Of a DNA stretch of 64,000 nt, positions 34,610 to 42,540 are shown one piece after another. This DNA is from Paraburkholderia acidipaludis NBRC 101816 (GTDB lineage Bacteria; Pseudomonadota; Gammaproteobacteria; Burkholderiales; Burkholderiaceae). The notes beneath the pieces were generated by a model. It made no database searches and was not told where the DNA came from. It saw only the letters and a program-made list of their open reading frames with translations. Every line of letters begins with the position of its first letter. Position 1 is the first letter of the stretch. The position numbers were made by a program, and so were the translations under genes. The stretch lies in assembly GCF_000684975.1 (NCBI RefSeq), contig NZ_BAXZ01000015.1, positions 1 through 64,000 of the forward strand. Direction: 5' to 3'.

Positions 34610-35338
34610 ATGAAGAACGTTCCGCATACCGTCACCGACGCCGCCGTCGCCACGATCCGCGAGCGGATCGAAGGCGGCCTCTACCCGGTCGGCAGTCTGC
34701 TGCCCGCGCAACGCCAGCTCTCCGAAGAGCTGGCGATCAGCCGGGCGTCCCTGCGCGAGGCGCTTTCCACGCTCGAAGCGTTAGGCATGCTGACGATACG
34801 GGCGGGCAAAGGCGTCTACGTGACGAGCGCGGAGGCCACGAGCCCGCATCCCTGGCGTTTCGCCGCCCAGTCGTCGCTGCCGGACACCTACCAGATGCGC
34901 TACGCGCTGGAAGGCTTCGTTGCGCGCATGGCGGCGCTGGCGATCGGCGACAGCGACGTGGCGTGGCTGGAGCAGAATCTCGACGCGCTGCGCGAAGCGC
35001 TCGCCTGCGACGAACTCGACGAAGCCGCGCAGCTCGACTTCGACTTCCACATGCGCATCGTGAGCATCGCCGGCAATGCGGCTATCGAATCGATCCTGCG
35101 CAGCAGCGCCGACATCATGAAGGAAAGCCAGCGCATGCCGTTCTACCGGCGCGAGCTCGTGCTCTCGACGCATCGCGAGCACGGCCTGATCGTCGCCGCG
35201 CTGAAGGCGCGCGACTGCGCCGCAGCCGGCGAGGCGATCGAGCGGCATATCGCCAACGCGGCGCAGCGCGCGGGGGTGTACTTTCCGACGCCGCCATCGC
35301 TCGCGCTCACCCCTCGCGCGCACGAGGAGCAGGCATAA
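34610..35338 (+). CDS. FadR-subfamily GntR transcriptional regulator
   Basis: The 242-residue protein has a GntR winged helix (residues 1-72, with IEGGLYPVGSLLPAQRQLSEELAISRASLREALSTLEALG read in pieces). An all-helical FCD ligand domain follows (RYALEGFVARMAALAI, LDFDFHMRIVSIAGNA, HREHGLIVAALKARD). FCD regulators usually sense small carboxylic acids with a bound metal. Divergence from dctA-allA and shared operators make that operon its probable target. The frame is open upstream; the ATG at 34610 begins the domain. Confidence 0.88.
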   Translation: MKNVPHTVTDAAVATIRERIEGGLYPVGSLLPAQRQLSEELAISRASLREALSTLEALGMLTIRAGKGVYVTSAEATSPHPWRFAAQSSLPDTYQMRYALEGFVARMAALAIGDSDVAWLEQNLDALREALACDELDEAAQLDFDFHMRIVSIAGNAAIESILRSSADIMKESQRMPFYRRELVLSTHREHGLIVAALKARDCAAAGEAIERHIANAAQRAGVYFPTPPSLALTPRAHEEQA

Positions 35339-35363
35339 AAAAACCGCCCCGTGGGGCGGTTTT
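35337..35363. terminator. Bidirectional terminator between the GntR gene and gap
   Basis: A 10-bp stem (AAACCGCCCC with GGGGCGGTTT) with a 2-nt spacer is preceded by A7 and followed by T4. It overlaps the stop of the regulator gene and follows gap leftward. Confidence 0.85.
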
Positions 35364-35405
35364 CCGTAACATCCCTATTGCGTGGCGGTCGAGGACTGCG
35401 CGTGC

Positions 35406-36416
35406 TTACTTCGCGTTCGCGAGTGCGACAGCCGTGTCCAGCATGCGGTTCGAGAAGCCCCACTCGTTGTCGTACCAGCTCGACACCTTCACGAGACGGC
35501 CCGACACCTTCGTGAGCGTCGCATCGAACGTCGACGAAGCCGGGTTGTGGTTGAAGTCGATCGAAACCAGCGGTGCGTCGTTGTAGCCCAGGATGCCCTT
35601 GAGCGCGCCTTCCGAGGCTTCCTTCATGATCGCGTTGACTTCTTCGACCGTCGTGTCGCGCCTGGCGATGAACGAGAGGTCGACGATCGACACGTTGATG
35701 GTCGGAACGCGAATGGCATAGCCGTCCAGCTTGCCGTTCAGTTCCGGCAGCACGAGACCGACGGCCGAAGCTGCGCCCGTCTTGGTCGGGATCTGGCTGT
35801 GCGTGGCCGAGCGCGCGCGGCGCAGGTCTTCGTGATACACGTCGGTCAGGACCTGATCGTTCGTGTACGCGTGGATCGTGGTCATCAGACCCGTTTCCAG
35901 GCCGATCTTGTCGTTCAGCGGCTTGACGAGCGGTGCGAGGCAGTTGGTCGTGCACGATGCGTTCGAGATGACCGTGTCCGATGCCTTCAGCACGTTATGG
36001 TTCACGCCGTAGACGATCGTCGCGTCGACGTCCTTGCCGCCCGGCGCCGAGATGATGACCTTCTTCGCGCCGCCCTTGATGTGCGCGCTCGCCTTTTCCT
36101 TGGTCGTGAAGAAGCCCGTGCATTCCATCACGACGTCGACGCCCAGTTCGCCCCACGGCAGTTCGGCCGGGTTGCGGTTGGCCAGCACGCGGATCTTGTC
36201 GCCGTTGACGACGAGGTAGTCGCCGTCCACCGACACTTCGCCCGGGAACTTGCCGTGAGCCGTGTCGTATTGCGTCAGATGCGCGTTGGTCTTCGCGTCA
36301 CCCAGGTCGTTGATCGCGACGATCTGGATGTCATGCTTCTTGCCGTTCTCGTAGAACGCGCGAAGCGTGTTCCGGCCAATGCGGCCGTAGCCGTTGATAG
36401 CGACGCGAATGGTCAT
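35406..36416 (-). CDS. gap: Glyceraldehyde-3-phosphate dehydrogenase (type I)
   Basis: The 336-residue tetrameric enzyme oxidises glyceraldehyde 3-phosphate with phosphate and NAD. The NAD motif INGYGRIGR is at residues 7-15, the catalytic Cys155 in SNASCTTNCLAPL and the partner His182 in TTIHAYTNDQ. The C-terminal YDNEWGFSNRMLD is conserved. It is read leftward 117 bp after tkt, a pairing that is common in Burkholderiaceae. It handles triose phosphate from both aldolase routes in this window. Confidence 0.97.
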   Translation of the reverse strand: MTIRVAINGYGRIGRNTLRAFYENGKKHDIQIVAINDLGDAKTNAHLTQYDTAHGKFPGEVSVDGDYLVVNGDKIRVLANRNPAELPWGELGVDVVMECTGFFTTKEKASAHIKGGAKKVIISAPGGKDVDATIVYGVNHNVLKASDTVISNASCTTNCLAPLVKPLNDKIGLETGLMTTIHAYTNDQVLTDVYHEDLRRARSATHSQIPTKTGAASAVGLVLPELNGKLDGYAIRVPTINVSIVDLSFIARRDTTVEEVNAIMKEASEGALKGILGYNDAPLVSIDFNHNPASSTFDATLTKVSGRLVKVSSWYDNEWGFSNRMLDTAVALANAK

Positions 36417-36533
36417 GGTTTATCTCCTGATGGCTGAAAAATTCCGATACCCGTGCCGACTGCACGCGGGGCGCGGGACAGACGGCAATGAGCCCGCCGC
36501 ATCGACATCATCGGGCGGGCCCGCGAAGCCTGC

Positions 36534-38576
36534 TTAGTTGTCGAGAGCGGCCTTCGCCGTCGCAACAACGTGATCGACCGTGAAGCCGAAGTGCTTGAAC
36601 AGCACGCCGGCCGGGGCCGATTCGCCGAACGTGTCGATGCCGACCACGCCGCCTTCAAGGCCCACGTACTTGCGCCAGAAGTCGGTCACGCCCGCTTCGA
36701 TCGCCACGCGGCGCACACCCTTCGGCAGCACGCGCTCCTTGTATTCGGCGTCCTGCCGGTCGAACACGTTGGTCGACGGCATGGAAACCACGCGTGCGCC
36801 AATGCCTTCGCGCTGCAGCGCCTCGACGGCCTTCACCGCCAGTTCGACTTCCGAGCCCGTCGCGATCAGGATGATCTTGCGGCTCGGGATGTCGTCGTTC
36901 CAGTCCTTGAGGACGTAGCCGCCCTTGGCGATGTTGGCGATCTGCGCGTCGGTGCGCTCGTTGAACGCGAGGTTCTGACGGCTGAACACGAGCGACGACG
37001 GACCGTGGTGCGTAATCGACTCGGTCCAGGCCACCGCCGTTTCGACGGTGTCGGCCGGACGCCAGAGCGTCATGTTCGGGATCAGGCGCAGGCTCGCGAC
37101 CTGTTCGATCGACTGGTGCGTCGGGCCGTCTTCGCCAAGGCCGATCGAGTCGTGCGTGAACACGAAGATCGATGGGCACTTCATCAGCGCGGCCACGCGC
37201 AGGGCGTTGCGGCTGTAGTCGGAGAACGTGAGGAACGTGCCGCCGAACGCCTTGTAGCCGCCGTGCAGGTTAAGGCCGTTGAGCGCGGCGCTCATGCCGA
37301 ACTCGCGCACGCCGTAGTTGACGTGGTTGCCCCACTGGATGCCGCTCTCGCCGGCCTTGGCCGCGCGCACGGGCTTCGAGGCCTTCCAGTTGGTGAGGTT
37401 CGAGCCGGTCAGGTCGGCCGAGCCGCCGAGCAGTTCGGGCAGCGCGGCGGCAAGGCCTTCGATGGCCTGCTGCGACGCCTTGCGCGTGGCAACCGTTTCC
37501 TTGCGCGAATCGGCGCCAGCGACGATCGCGGCAGCCTTCTGCGCCCAGTCGGCGGGCAGTTGGTGCGCCATGCGGCGTTCGAACTCGGCCGCTTCGGCCG
37601 GGTACTTCGACCGGTAGGCGGCGAACGCTTCGTTCCACCCGGCTTCGAGCTTCGCGCCCGTGGCCTTCGAGTCCCAGTCTGCGTAGACTTCCTGCGGCAC
37701 GACGAAGGGCTCCCATTTCCAGCCCGACGCCGCGCGCCATTTGGCGATTTCTTCCGCGCCGAGCGGTGCGCCGTGCACGTCGTGGCCGCCCGCCTTGGTC
37801 GGCGCGCCGTGGCCGATCTGCGTCTTGCAGCAGATGAGCGTGGGCTTGTCCGAGGCCTTCGCCTGCTTGATCGCGGCGTCGACCGCCTCGACATTCTGGC
37901 CATCCACGTGCGGGATCACGTTCCAGCCATAGGCTTCGAAGCGCCTGGGCGTGTCGTCGTGGAACCAGTTGACCACCTCGCCGTCGATCGAGATGCCGTT
38001 GTCGTCGTACAGCGCGATCAGCTTGTTGAGCTTGAGCGTGCCGGCGAACGAGCAGGCTTCGTGCGAGATGCCTTCCATCAGGCAGCCGTCGCCGAGGAAC
38101 ACATAGGTGTGGTGATCGACGATCTTCGCGTCGGCCTTGTTGAACTCGGCCGCGAGCAGCGCTTCGGCCAGCGCCATGCCGACGGCGTTCGCGAGACCCT
38201 GGCCGAGCGGGCCCGTGGTCGTCTCGACGCCCGGCGTGATGCCGTATTCCGGGTGGCCCGGCGTCTTCGAATGCATTTGGCGGAAGTTCTTCAGCTCTTC
38301 CATCGGCAGGTCGTAGCCGGTCAGATGCAGCAGCGAGTACAGCAGCATCGAGCCGTGACCGTTCGACAGCACGAAACGGTCGCGATCGCTCCAGTGCGGA
38401 TTCGTCGGGTTGTGGCGCAGATGCCGCGACCACAGCGCGACCGCGATCTCGGCCATGCCCATCGGCATGCCGGGGTGGCCGGAGTTCGCTTGCTGAACGG
38501 CGTCCATGGACAGCGCGCGGATCGCGTTGGCCATCAACGAGGTGGTTGCGGGGGAGGCAGAGGACGAGGTCGTCAT
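36534..38576 (-). CDS. tkt: Transketolase
   Basis: The 680-residue thiamine diphosphate enzyme transfers two-carbon units in the pentose phosphate pathway. The cofactor motif GDGCLMEGISHEACSFAG runs to LIALYDDNGIS. HPEYGITPGVETTTGPLGQG and the pyrimidine-domain DSIGLGEDGPTHQ are typical. The frame is open upstream to 38975, but MTTSSSASPATTSLMANAIR is the usual start. It precedes gap on the same strand and is divergent from speE. Confidence 0.97.
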   Translation of the reverse strand: MTTSSSASPATTSLMANAIRALSMDAVQQANSGHPGMPMGMAEIAVALWSRHLRHNPTNPHWSDRDRFVLSNGHGSMLLYSLLHLTGYDLPMEELKNFRQMHSKTPGHPEYGITPGVETTTGPLGQGLANAVGMALAEALLAAEFNKADAKIVDHHTYVFLGDGCLMEGISHEACSFAGTLKLNKLIALYDDNGISIDGEVVNWFHDDTPRRFEAYGWNVIPHVDGQNVEAVDAAIKQAKASDKPTLICCKTQIGHGAPTKAGGHDVHGAPLGAEEIAKWRAASGWKWEPFVVPQEVYADWDSKATGAKLEAGWNEAFAAYRSKYPAEAAEFERRMAHQLPADWAQKAAAIVAGADSRKETVATRKASQQAIEGLAAALPELLGGSADLTGSNLTNWKASKPVRAAKAGESGIQWGNHVNYGVREFGMSAALNGLNLHGGYKAFGGTFLTFSDYSRNALRVAALMKCPSIFVFTHDSIGLGEDGPTHQSIEQVASLRLIPNMTLWRPADTVETAVAWTESITHHGPSSLVFSRQNLAFNERTDAQIANIAKGGYVLKDWNDDIPSRKIILIATGSEVELAVKAVEALQREGIGARVVSMPSTNVFDRQDAEYKERVLPKGVRRVAIEAGVTDFWRKYVGLEGGVVGIDTFGESAPAGVLFKHFGFTVDHVVATAKAALDN

Positions 38577-38748
38577 GTCGAGTCCGGGGAACGAGTGCAA
38601 AAAGCGGTGTAGACGCCCGGTAGAACGGTGGGCGCGTACAGCAGCGCGGGAGATCCGGAGGCTCGGCAAAACGGCTGCTCCGGCGCACGGTGCGGCGCCG
38701 GGAGACGCGGTACGGCCAGAGCAAACGGAAGAGGCTGCAAAGCGCATT

Positions 38749-38754
38749 ATTCTA
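38749..38754 (-). promoter_or_regulatory. Putative -10 box of tkt
   Basis: TAGAAT on the minus strand lies 173 bp upstream of the tkt ATG, with no good -35 box at 17 bp. Confidence 0.35.
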
Positions 38755-38902
38755 GCAGAACACGCGGATAACCCCCGGCCCCGGAGCGCTCCGCGGGGGC
38801 TTTTCGGGACAGCGCGCCAGATGGACAACCCAGGAGCGACCGGAACGCAACCCGCGGCCCAACCCAAGGCACAGCACGAACCGCGCCTGCGGGCCGCCCC
38901 CG

Positions 38903-38908
38903 TATAAT
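38903..38908 (+). promoter_or_regulatory. Putative -10 box of speE
   Basis: A consensus TATAAT lies 75 bp before the speE GTG. The -35 region is GC-rich and does not match. Confidence 0.45.
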
Positions 38909-38982
38909 TCGGCCGTGCCCAATTTCCGGACAGCACGGGCGCCCATCGTCTCAAGCCATCCCAAGCCGCCCGCACTCCAGCC

Positions 38983-39846
38983 GTGAACGTCCCGCTCCTC
39001 TTCCATCCGGCCCCCGACGCCGTCTACGGCTTTCCGGGCGCGCGCCGTCTTGCCTGTGTCGATTCGGCCTGGCAGCACATCGAGGTCTGGGACACACCGC
39101 AGCTCGGCTGCCTGTTCACGCTGGACGGCCGGCCGATGACTTCGGCCGGCGACGAGTTCGTCTATCACGAATGCATGACGCAGCCGGCCGCGCTCACGCA
39201 TCCGGCACCGCGCAAGGCGCTCGTGCTGGGCGGCGGGGATGGCGGCGCGGCGCGGCAACTGCTGGGGCATCCGGGCATCGAGCGCATTGTCGTTGCCGAA
39301 CTGGACCCCGACGTCGTGCGGCTGACCGGCGATTACCTGCCACAGGTGCGCGGCGGCGCCTTCGACGATCCCCGCGTGGAACTCGTGATCGGCGACGCAG
39401 CGGCATTCGTGGCGCGGACGCAGGAACGCTTCGACCTCGTCGTTTTCGACCTGACCCCACCCGATTCGCCGGCGGCCGGACTCTACACGCCGGCGTTCTA
39501 CGGCGAACTGAAGCACGTAATGACGGCCGACGCGCTGATCTCGCTCCATCTGGGCTCCCCCTGGCACCACGCCGGGCGCGTCGAAAGACTGCTGACGGGA
39601 CTGGCCGCCTCATTCGCGGTCGTGCGCCCGCTGGCCGCCTACGTGCCGCTCTACGGCGCGCTGTGGCTGATGGCCGTGGCGAGCGATCGTCCGGATCCGG
39701 CCGCGATGGATGCCGCCACTCTGCGCGCGCGCATGAAGGCCCGCGGCATCGAAGGGCTGCGCTTCTACGAAGCCGACCTGCACGCCGCGCTCTTCTCCGC
39801 CCCGTTGCTGGCTCGCAATAAATTCAGCCGAATCCTGGCCCCTTGA
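38983..39846 (+). CDS. speE: Polyamine aminopropyltransferase (spermidine synthase family)
   Basis: The 287-residue protein starts at a GTG. It has the SpeE fold: QHIEVWDTP, LDGRPMTSAGDEFVYHE, the SAM-binding GGGDGGAAR (83-91) and the ribose-binding Glu106 in VVAELDPD. The enzyme moves an aminopropyl group from decarboxylated SAM to a diamine. The active-site motif reads FDLTPPDSPA: Asp156 matches the catalytic Asp of E. coli SpeE, but the second Asp of the usual D-x-TDP motif is Pro159. Substrate preference may therefore differ from putrescine. No speD or speA is nearby. Confidence 0.85.
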   Translation: MNVPLLFHPAPDAVYGFPGARRLACVDSAWQHIEVWDTPQLGCLFTLDGRPMTSAGDEFVYHECMTQPAALTHPAPRKALVLGGGDGGAARQLLGHPGIERIVVAELDPDVVRLTGDYLPQVRGGAFDDPRVELVIGDAAAFVARTQERFDLVVFDLTPPDSPAAGLYTPAFYGELKHVMTADALISLHLGSPWHHAGRVERLLTGLAASFAVVRPLAAYVPLYGALWLMAVASDRPDPAAMDAATLRARMKARGIEGLRFYEADLHAALFSAPLLARNKFSRILAP

Positions 39847-39951
39847 TCGATACCGTAGGGCAAAATCCTAGGACTCGCGCGTTTTCCCGGGCGCCCGAGC
39901 GGTCCGCCGCGCCCCCCGCCGAACCGCACAACCGCAACATGGAGAAACCCG

Positions 39952-40365
39952 ATGACCCCACCCCGCCCCGCCGGCGTGCCGTGGCTCACTCCGTACCTGA
40001 CGGTGCGCGACGCGCGCGCCGCCATGACGTTTTTTGAAGCGGCTTTCGGTTTTGCCGTGCGCGACTGCGTGGAAGACGACGGGGCCGTCATGCATGTCGA
40101 GATGACCTACCGCGAGCAGCTCATCGTGATGTTCGCCCCGGAGGGCGCCTTCGGCTCGACGGCCCGCACGCCGAAGAGCGCGGGAACGCTGGCTCCGCAG
40201 TCCTTTTATCTCTATGTCGACGACGTCGACGCGGTGTATGCGCGCGCGCTTCGAGCCGGCGCCCAATCGCTGAGCGAGCCGCAGGACCAGTTCTGGGGTG
40301 ACCGTTTCGCGCAGGTCGAAGACCTCGACGGTTACCGCTGGGCGCTGGCTCGCCACCTGTCATGA
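39952..40365 (+). CDS. VOC-family (glyoxalase/bleomycin-resistance fold) protein
   Basis: The 137-residue protein has the two beta-alpha-beta-beta-beta units of the vicinal-oxygen-chelate fold. The first is TPYLTVRDARAAMTFFEAAFGF and the second SFYLYVDDVDAVYARALRAGA. The close DRFAQVEDLDGYRWALA carries a metal-type acid. Such PhnB-like proteins vary widely in function and none can be assigned. It lies 19 bp before rsmE and may be co-transcribed. Confidence 0.8.
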   Translation: MTPPRPAGVPWLTPYLTVRDARAAMTFFEAAFGFAVRDCVEDDGAVMHVEMTYREQLIVMFAPEGAFGSTARTPKSAGTLAPQSFYLYVDDVDAVYARALRAGAQSLSEPQDQFWGDRFAQVEDLDGYRWALARHLS

Positions 40366-40384
40366 ATCAATGAAAACAAGTCTT

Positions 40385-41125
40385 ATGCCCCGCTTTTTCG
40401 TCGAGAATCCGCTAGAACCCGGCGAAGTCGTCACGCTGCCCGACGAGGTCACGCGCCACGTTCAGGTGCTGCGCCTGCAGCCGGGCGACGCCATCGTGCT
40501 CTTCAACGGCACGGGCGGCGAATACAGCGCGGAGATCGTCGAGATGGAGCGCCGCGACACGAAGGTGCGCGTGGGGCCCTTTCGCGATGCCGAAACCGAG
40601 CCGCCCTACCGGCTCACGCTCGCGCAGGGCATCGCCGGCAGCGACAAGATGGACTGGCTGATCGAAAAGGCCGTCGAGCTGGGCGCAACGAACTTCGTGC
40701 CGCTCACGACCTCGCGCAGCGTCGTGCGCCTTTCGGGCGAGCGCGCCGTGCGGCGCCAGGCGCACTGGCAGCGCATCGTTCAATCGGCGTGCGAACAATG
40801 CGGCCGCAACCGTCTGCCGGACGTTGCGCCGGCGCGCGAGATCGGCACCTGGCTCTCCGCCCTGTCCCGCACGCCCGCCGACGGCGAGCTGCGCATCATT
40901 CTTTCGCCGCGCGCCAACGCGCCGTTCGCGACGCTGCCGCACGATCCGCCCAAGGGCGAAGTGACCGTGCTGGTCGGGCCGGAAGGCGGATTTTCGTCGG
41001 CCGAGGAAGCGGCGGCCGTGGAGAACGGCTTCGTCCCGGTCGGGCTCGGGCCGCGCGTGCTGCGTACCGAAACGGCGGGCATCGCGGTGCTCTCGGCACT
41101 CGCCGCGCGCTGGGGCGGCTGGTAA
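40385..41125 (+). CDS. rsmE: 16S rRNA m3U1498 methyltransferase RsmE
   Basis: The 246-residue SPOUT methyltransferase modifies U1498 in the decoding region of 16S rRNA. It opens with the PUA-like RFFVENPLEPGEVVTLPDE and HVQVLRLQPGD. The knotted SAM site is VTVLVGPEGGFSSAEE and VGLGPRVLRTETAGIAVLSA. ACEQCGRNRLP is a further family mark. The open frame begins 29 codons earlier; MPRFFVE is the normal start. Confidence 0.95.
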   Translation: MPRFFVENPLEPGEVVTLPDEVTRHVQVLRLQPGDAIVLFNGTGGEYSAEIVEMERRDTKVRVGPFRDAETEPPYRLTLAQGIAGSDKMDWLIEKAVELGATNFVPLTTSRSVVRLSGERAVRRQAHWQRIVQSACEQCGRNRLPDVAPAREIGTWLSALSRTPADGELRIILSPRANAPFATLPHDPPKGEVTVLVGPEGGFSSAEEAAAVENGFVPVGLGPRVLRTETAGIAVLSALAARWGGW

Positions 41126-41133
41126 AAATGACA

Positions 41134-41155
41134 AGGCCCGCCGGCAGGCGGGCCT
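41134..41155. terminator. Hairpin between rsmE and the barstar gene
   Basis: A 9-bp perfect GC-rich stem (AGGCCCGCC with GGCGGGCCT) with a GGCA loop follows the rsmE stop by 9 bp. There is no T-run, only CTCTC, so termination may be partial. Confidence 0.55.
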
Positions 41156-41201
41156 CTCTCGAATCTGTCGCGCGGATGCGACGGACTGCTGACGACAGGC
41201 G

Positions 41202-41771
41202 TCAGGCGAACGAATAAAAGACGCGGAACGGCACCTTGCGCTCGGCCCAGTATTCGGAGGCTTCGCGGAACACGTCGAGCAGCGTTTCGCGACCGTCCTT
41301 GTCGAACTTCTGGGCGATCGGCAGCCCGTCGAGCACGACGACGAAGCCCGGCTGCTCGCCGGCCTTCTGCACCAGATCGGTGAGGCAGTCGTACAGCCCG
41401 TCGTAGTTCTTGCCAAAATGCTTCGGAAACAGAAACGATGTGGCAATGGTTTCGAGCACCTGTTGCTTGCTCTGTGCGGTCGCGCAGTATGCATAGAGGA
41501 AATGCTGCTGCAGACGTTGCGCTTCGTCGTGGAGATCCTGCACGCGGAATGCGCGAATCGACTGGACGATATTCGGCCGCACGGTCGAGAACAGGCTCAT
41601 GCCTTCCTCATCGGATGAATGCGCAGGTGCAAGCGTACTGCTTTCGCTGGTCGCGGTTTCGCGTTGCCCGTCATGCTGCATCTGCATGACGCGCTGGAAC
41701 AGGTTGCCCTCCCCGGACGCGAACAGATCGCTCGCGACCCGCGGGTCGTGCGCGTAGACGTTATCGCTCAT
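41202..41771 (-). CDS. Barstar-family ribonuclease inhibitor with N-terminal extension
   Basis: The 189-residue protein carries a barstar domain in its C-terminal part (about residues 65-185), seen in LFPKHFGKNYDGLYDCLTDL and FVVVLDGLPIAQKFDKDG. Classical barstar has about 90 residues. Here an N-terminal stretch of 60 or more residues (DPRVASDLFASGEGNLFQRV, then Ser/Thr-rich) is added. It is encoded 16 bp downstream of a secreted RNase of the RNase Sa/barnase superfamily, so it is the cytoplasmic inhibitor that protects the producer. The ATG at 41771 has a GGGAAGAG site; longer open sequence upstream overlaps the RNase gene and is rejected. Confidence 0.88.
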   Translation of the reverse strand: MSDNVYAHDPRVASDLFASGEGNLFQRVMQMQHDGQRETATSESSTLAPAHSSDEEGMSLFSTVRPNIVQSIRAFRVQDLHDEAQRLQQHFLYAYCATAQSKQQVLETIATSFLFPKHFGKNYDGLYDCLTDLVQKAGEQPGFVVVLDGLPIAQKFDKDGRETLLDVFREASEYWAERKVPFRVFYSFA

Positions 41772-41787
41772 GCCGCTCTTCCCGGTG

Positions 41788-42285
41788 TCATTCAACAATT
41801 CGCTTAAAACTGGCGTAGTGGTCGTCGGAGTAATAGCAGTTATCGGTCCGCCGCAGCGGGCCGCCACAAACGATGCGCCTCGCGCCGCGATTGCGCGCGT
41901 GGGGCGTCGGCACCGTGTATTCGTGGTAATAGCCGCGCCGATGGGACGGCAACATTCGCTCGTAGTTGCCGAACACGACGCCGTCCTTCTCGTACGGATA
42001 GGGTCCGCCCGCCGCAATGAGGCCAAGCGTATTGACCGCTTCGGGCGGCAATTGTGCCGTGGCGACCGTTCCGATGCCGGCAGCGGCGTAATCCGGCTGC
42101 GCTGACGGCGTGCTTCGCGCCTGGGCTTGCTCGAAACCCGCGGAAGCAACCGTTGCCAGTGCCGCAAGAGCCGTGACTGCCGCCACCCTGCGAATACTGC
42201 CAAAACAATGACTTAGGCCAGTGGACTCAGCCACTACGTTGCGTACCGTCCGAGCCACCTTTTTACGCAGCCCCATGCGCGCCAT
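41788..42285 (-). CDS. Secreted guanyl-specific ribonuclease, RNase Sa/T1/barnase superfamily
   Basis: The 165-residue protein has a long N-terminal export signal (basic region to about residue 33, hydrophobic VAAVTALAALATVASAG). The catalytic domain at about 75-165 closely parallels Streptomyces RNase Sa: LPPEAVNTLGLIA, GPYPYEKDGVVFGN, RGYYHEYTVPTPHARNRG and DDHYASFKRI. Expected active-site residues are Glu122, Arg137 and His156. It would cleave RNA after G outside the producing cell or in competitors. It forms an operon with the barstar gene. The start could also be Met4. Confidence 0.9.
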   Translation of the reverse strand: MARMGLRKKVARTVRNVVAESTGLSHCFGSIRRVAAVTALAALATVASAGFEQAQARSTPSAQPDYAAAGIGTVATAQLPPEAVNTLGLIAAGGPYPYEKDGVVFGNYERMLPSHRRGYYHEYTVPTPHARNRGARRIVCGGPLRRTDNCYYSDDHYASFKRIVE

Positions 42286-42422
42286 CTATCCGGTTCCCGC
42301 TCGTTGGTTCCTGCGTTCGACGACCATGAAAGGTGTAAGGGTATCGCTAAAGCCCCCTGGAAGCAACGTTCGCCAGGCCACCATACCCGCTCATTGACGG
42401 GACACAAGTGCCGGACTGGTAA

Positions 42423-42451
42423 ATTTTACAATTGCGAACGTTTGTCAAACG
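42423..42451 (-). promoter_or_regulatory. Putative promoter of the RNase-barstar operon
   Basis: Minus-strand TTGACA (42443-42448) is embedded in a 13-bp palindrome CGTTTGTCAAACG (42439-42451). TAAAAT lies at 42423-42428, but the spacing is only 14 bp, so an alternative -10 a few bases later is possible. The AT-rich patch stands out from its GC-rich surroundings. Confidence 0.4.
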
Positions 42452-42540
42452 AAGACCGGATAGACCGGTTCGGCACGCTGCGGGGGCCGCGCAGGGGTCG
42501 CGATCGACGGAAGTCGACACCCGCGCCCCCATGCGGCAAA

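Larger units (their letters stand above)
38577..38982. other. Intergenic region between tkt and speE
   Basis: This 406-bp non-coding stretch holds the outward promoters of tkt and speE. I see TAGAAT on the minus strand at 38749-38754 for tkt and TATAAT on the plus strand at 38903-38908 for speE, both with weak -35 boxes. An imperfect GC-rich hairpin at 38778-38800, followed by TTTT, lies between them and would act as a plus-strand terminator. No gene or conserved RNA is recognised. Confidence 0.5.

Noticed and set aside
36570..38612. A 680-codon plus-strand open frame
   Set aside because: Antisense of transketolase; no domain sense and biased composition.
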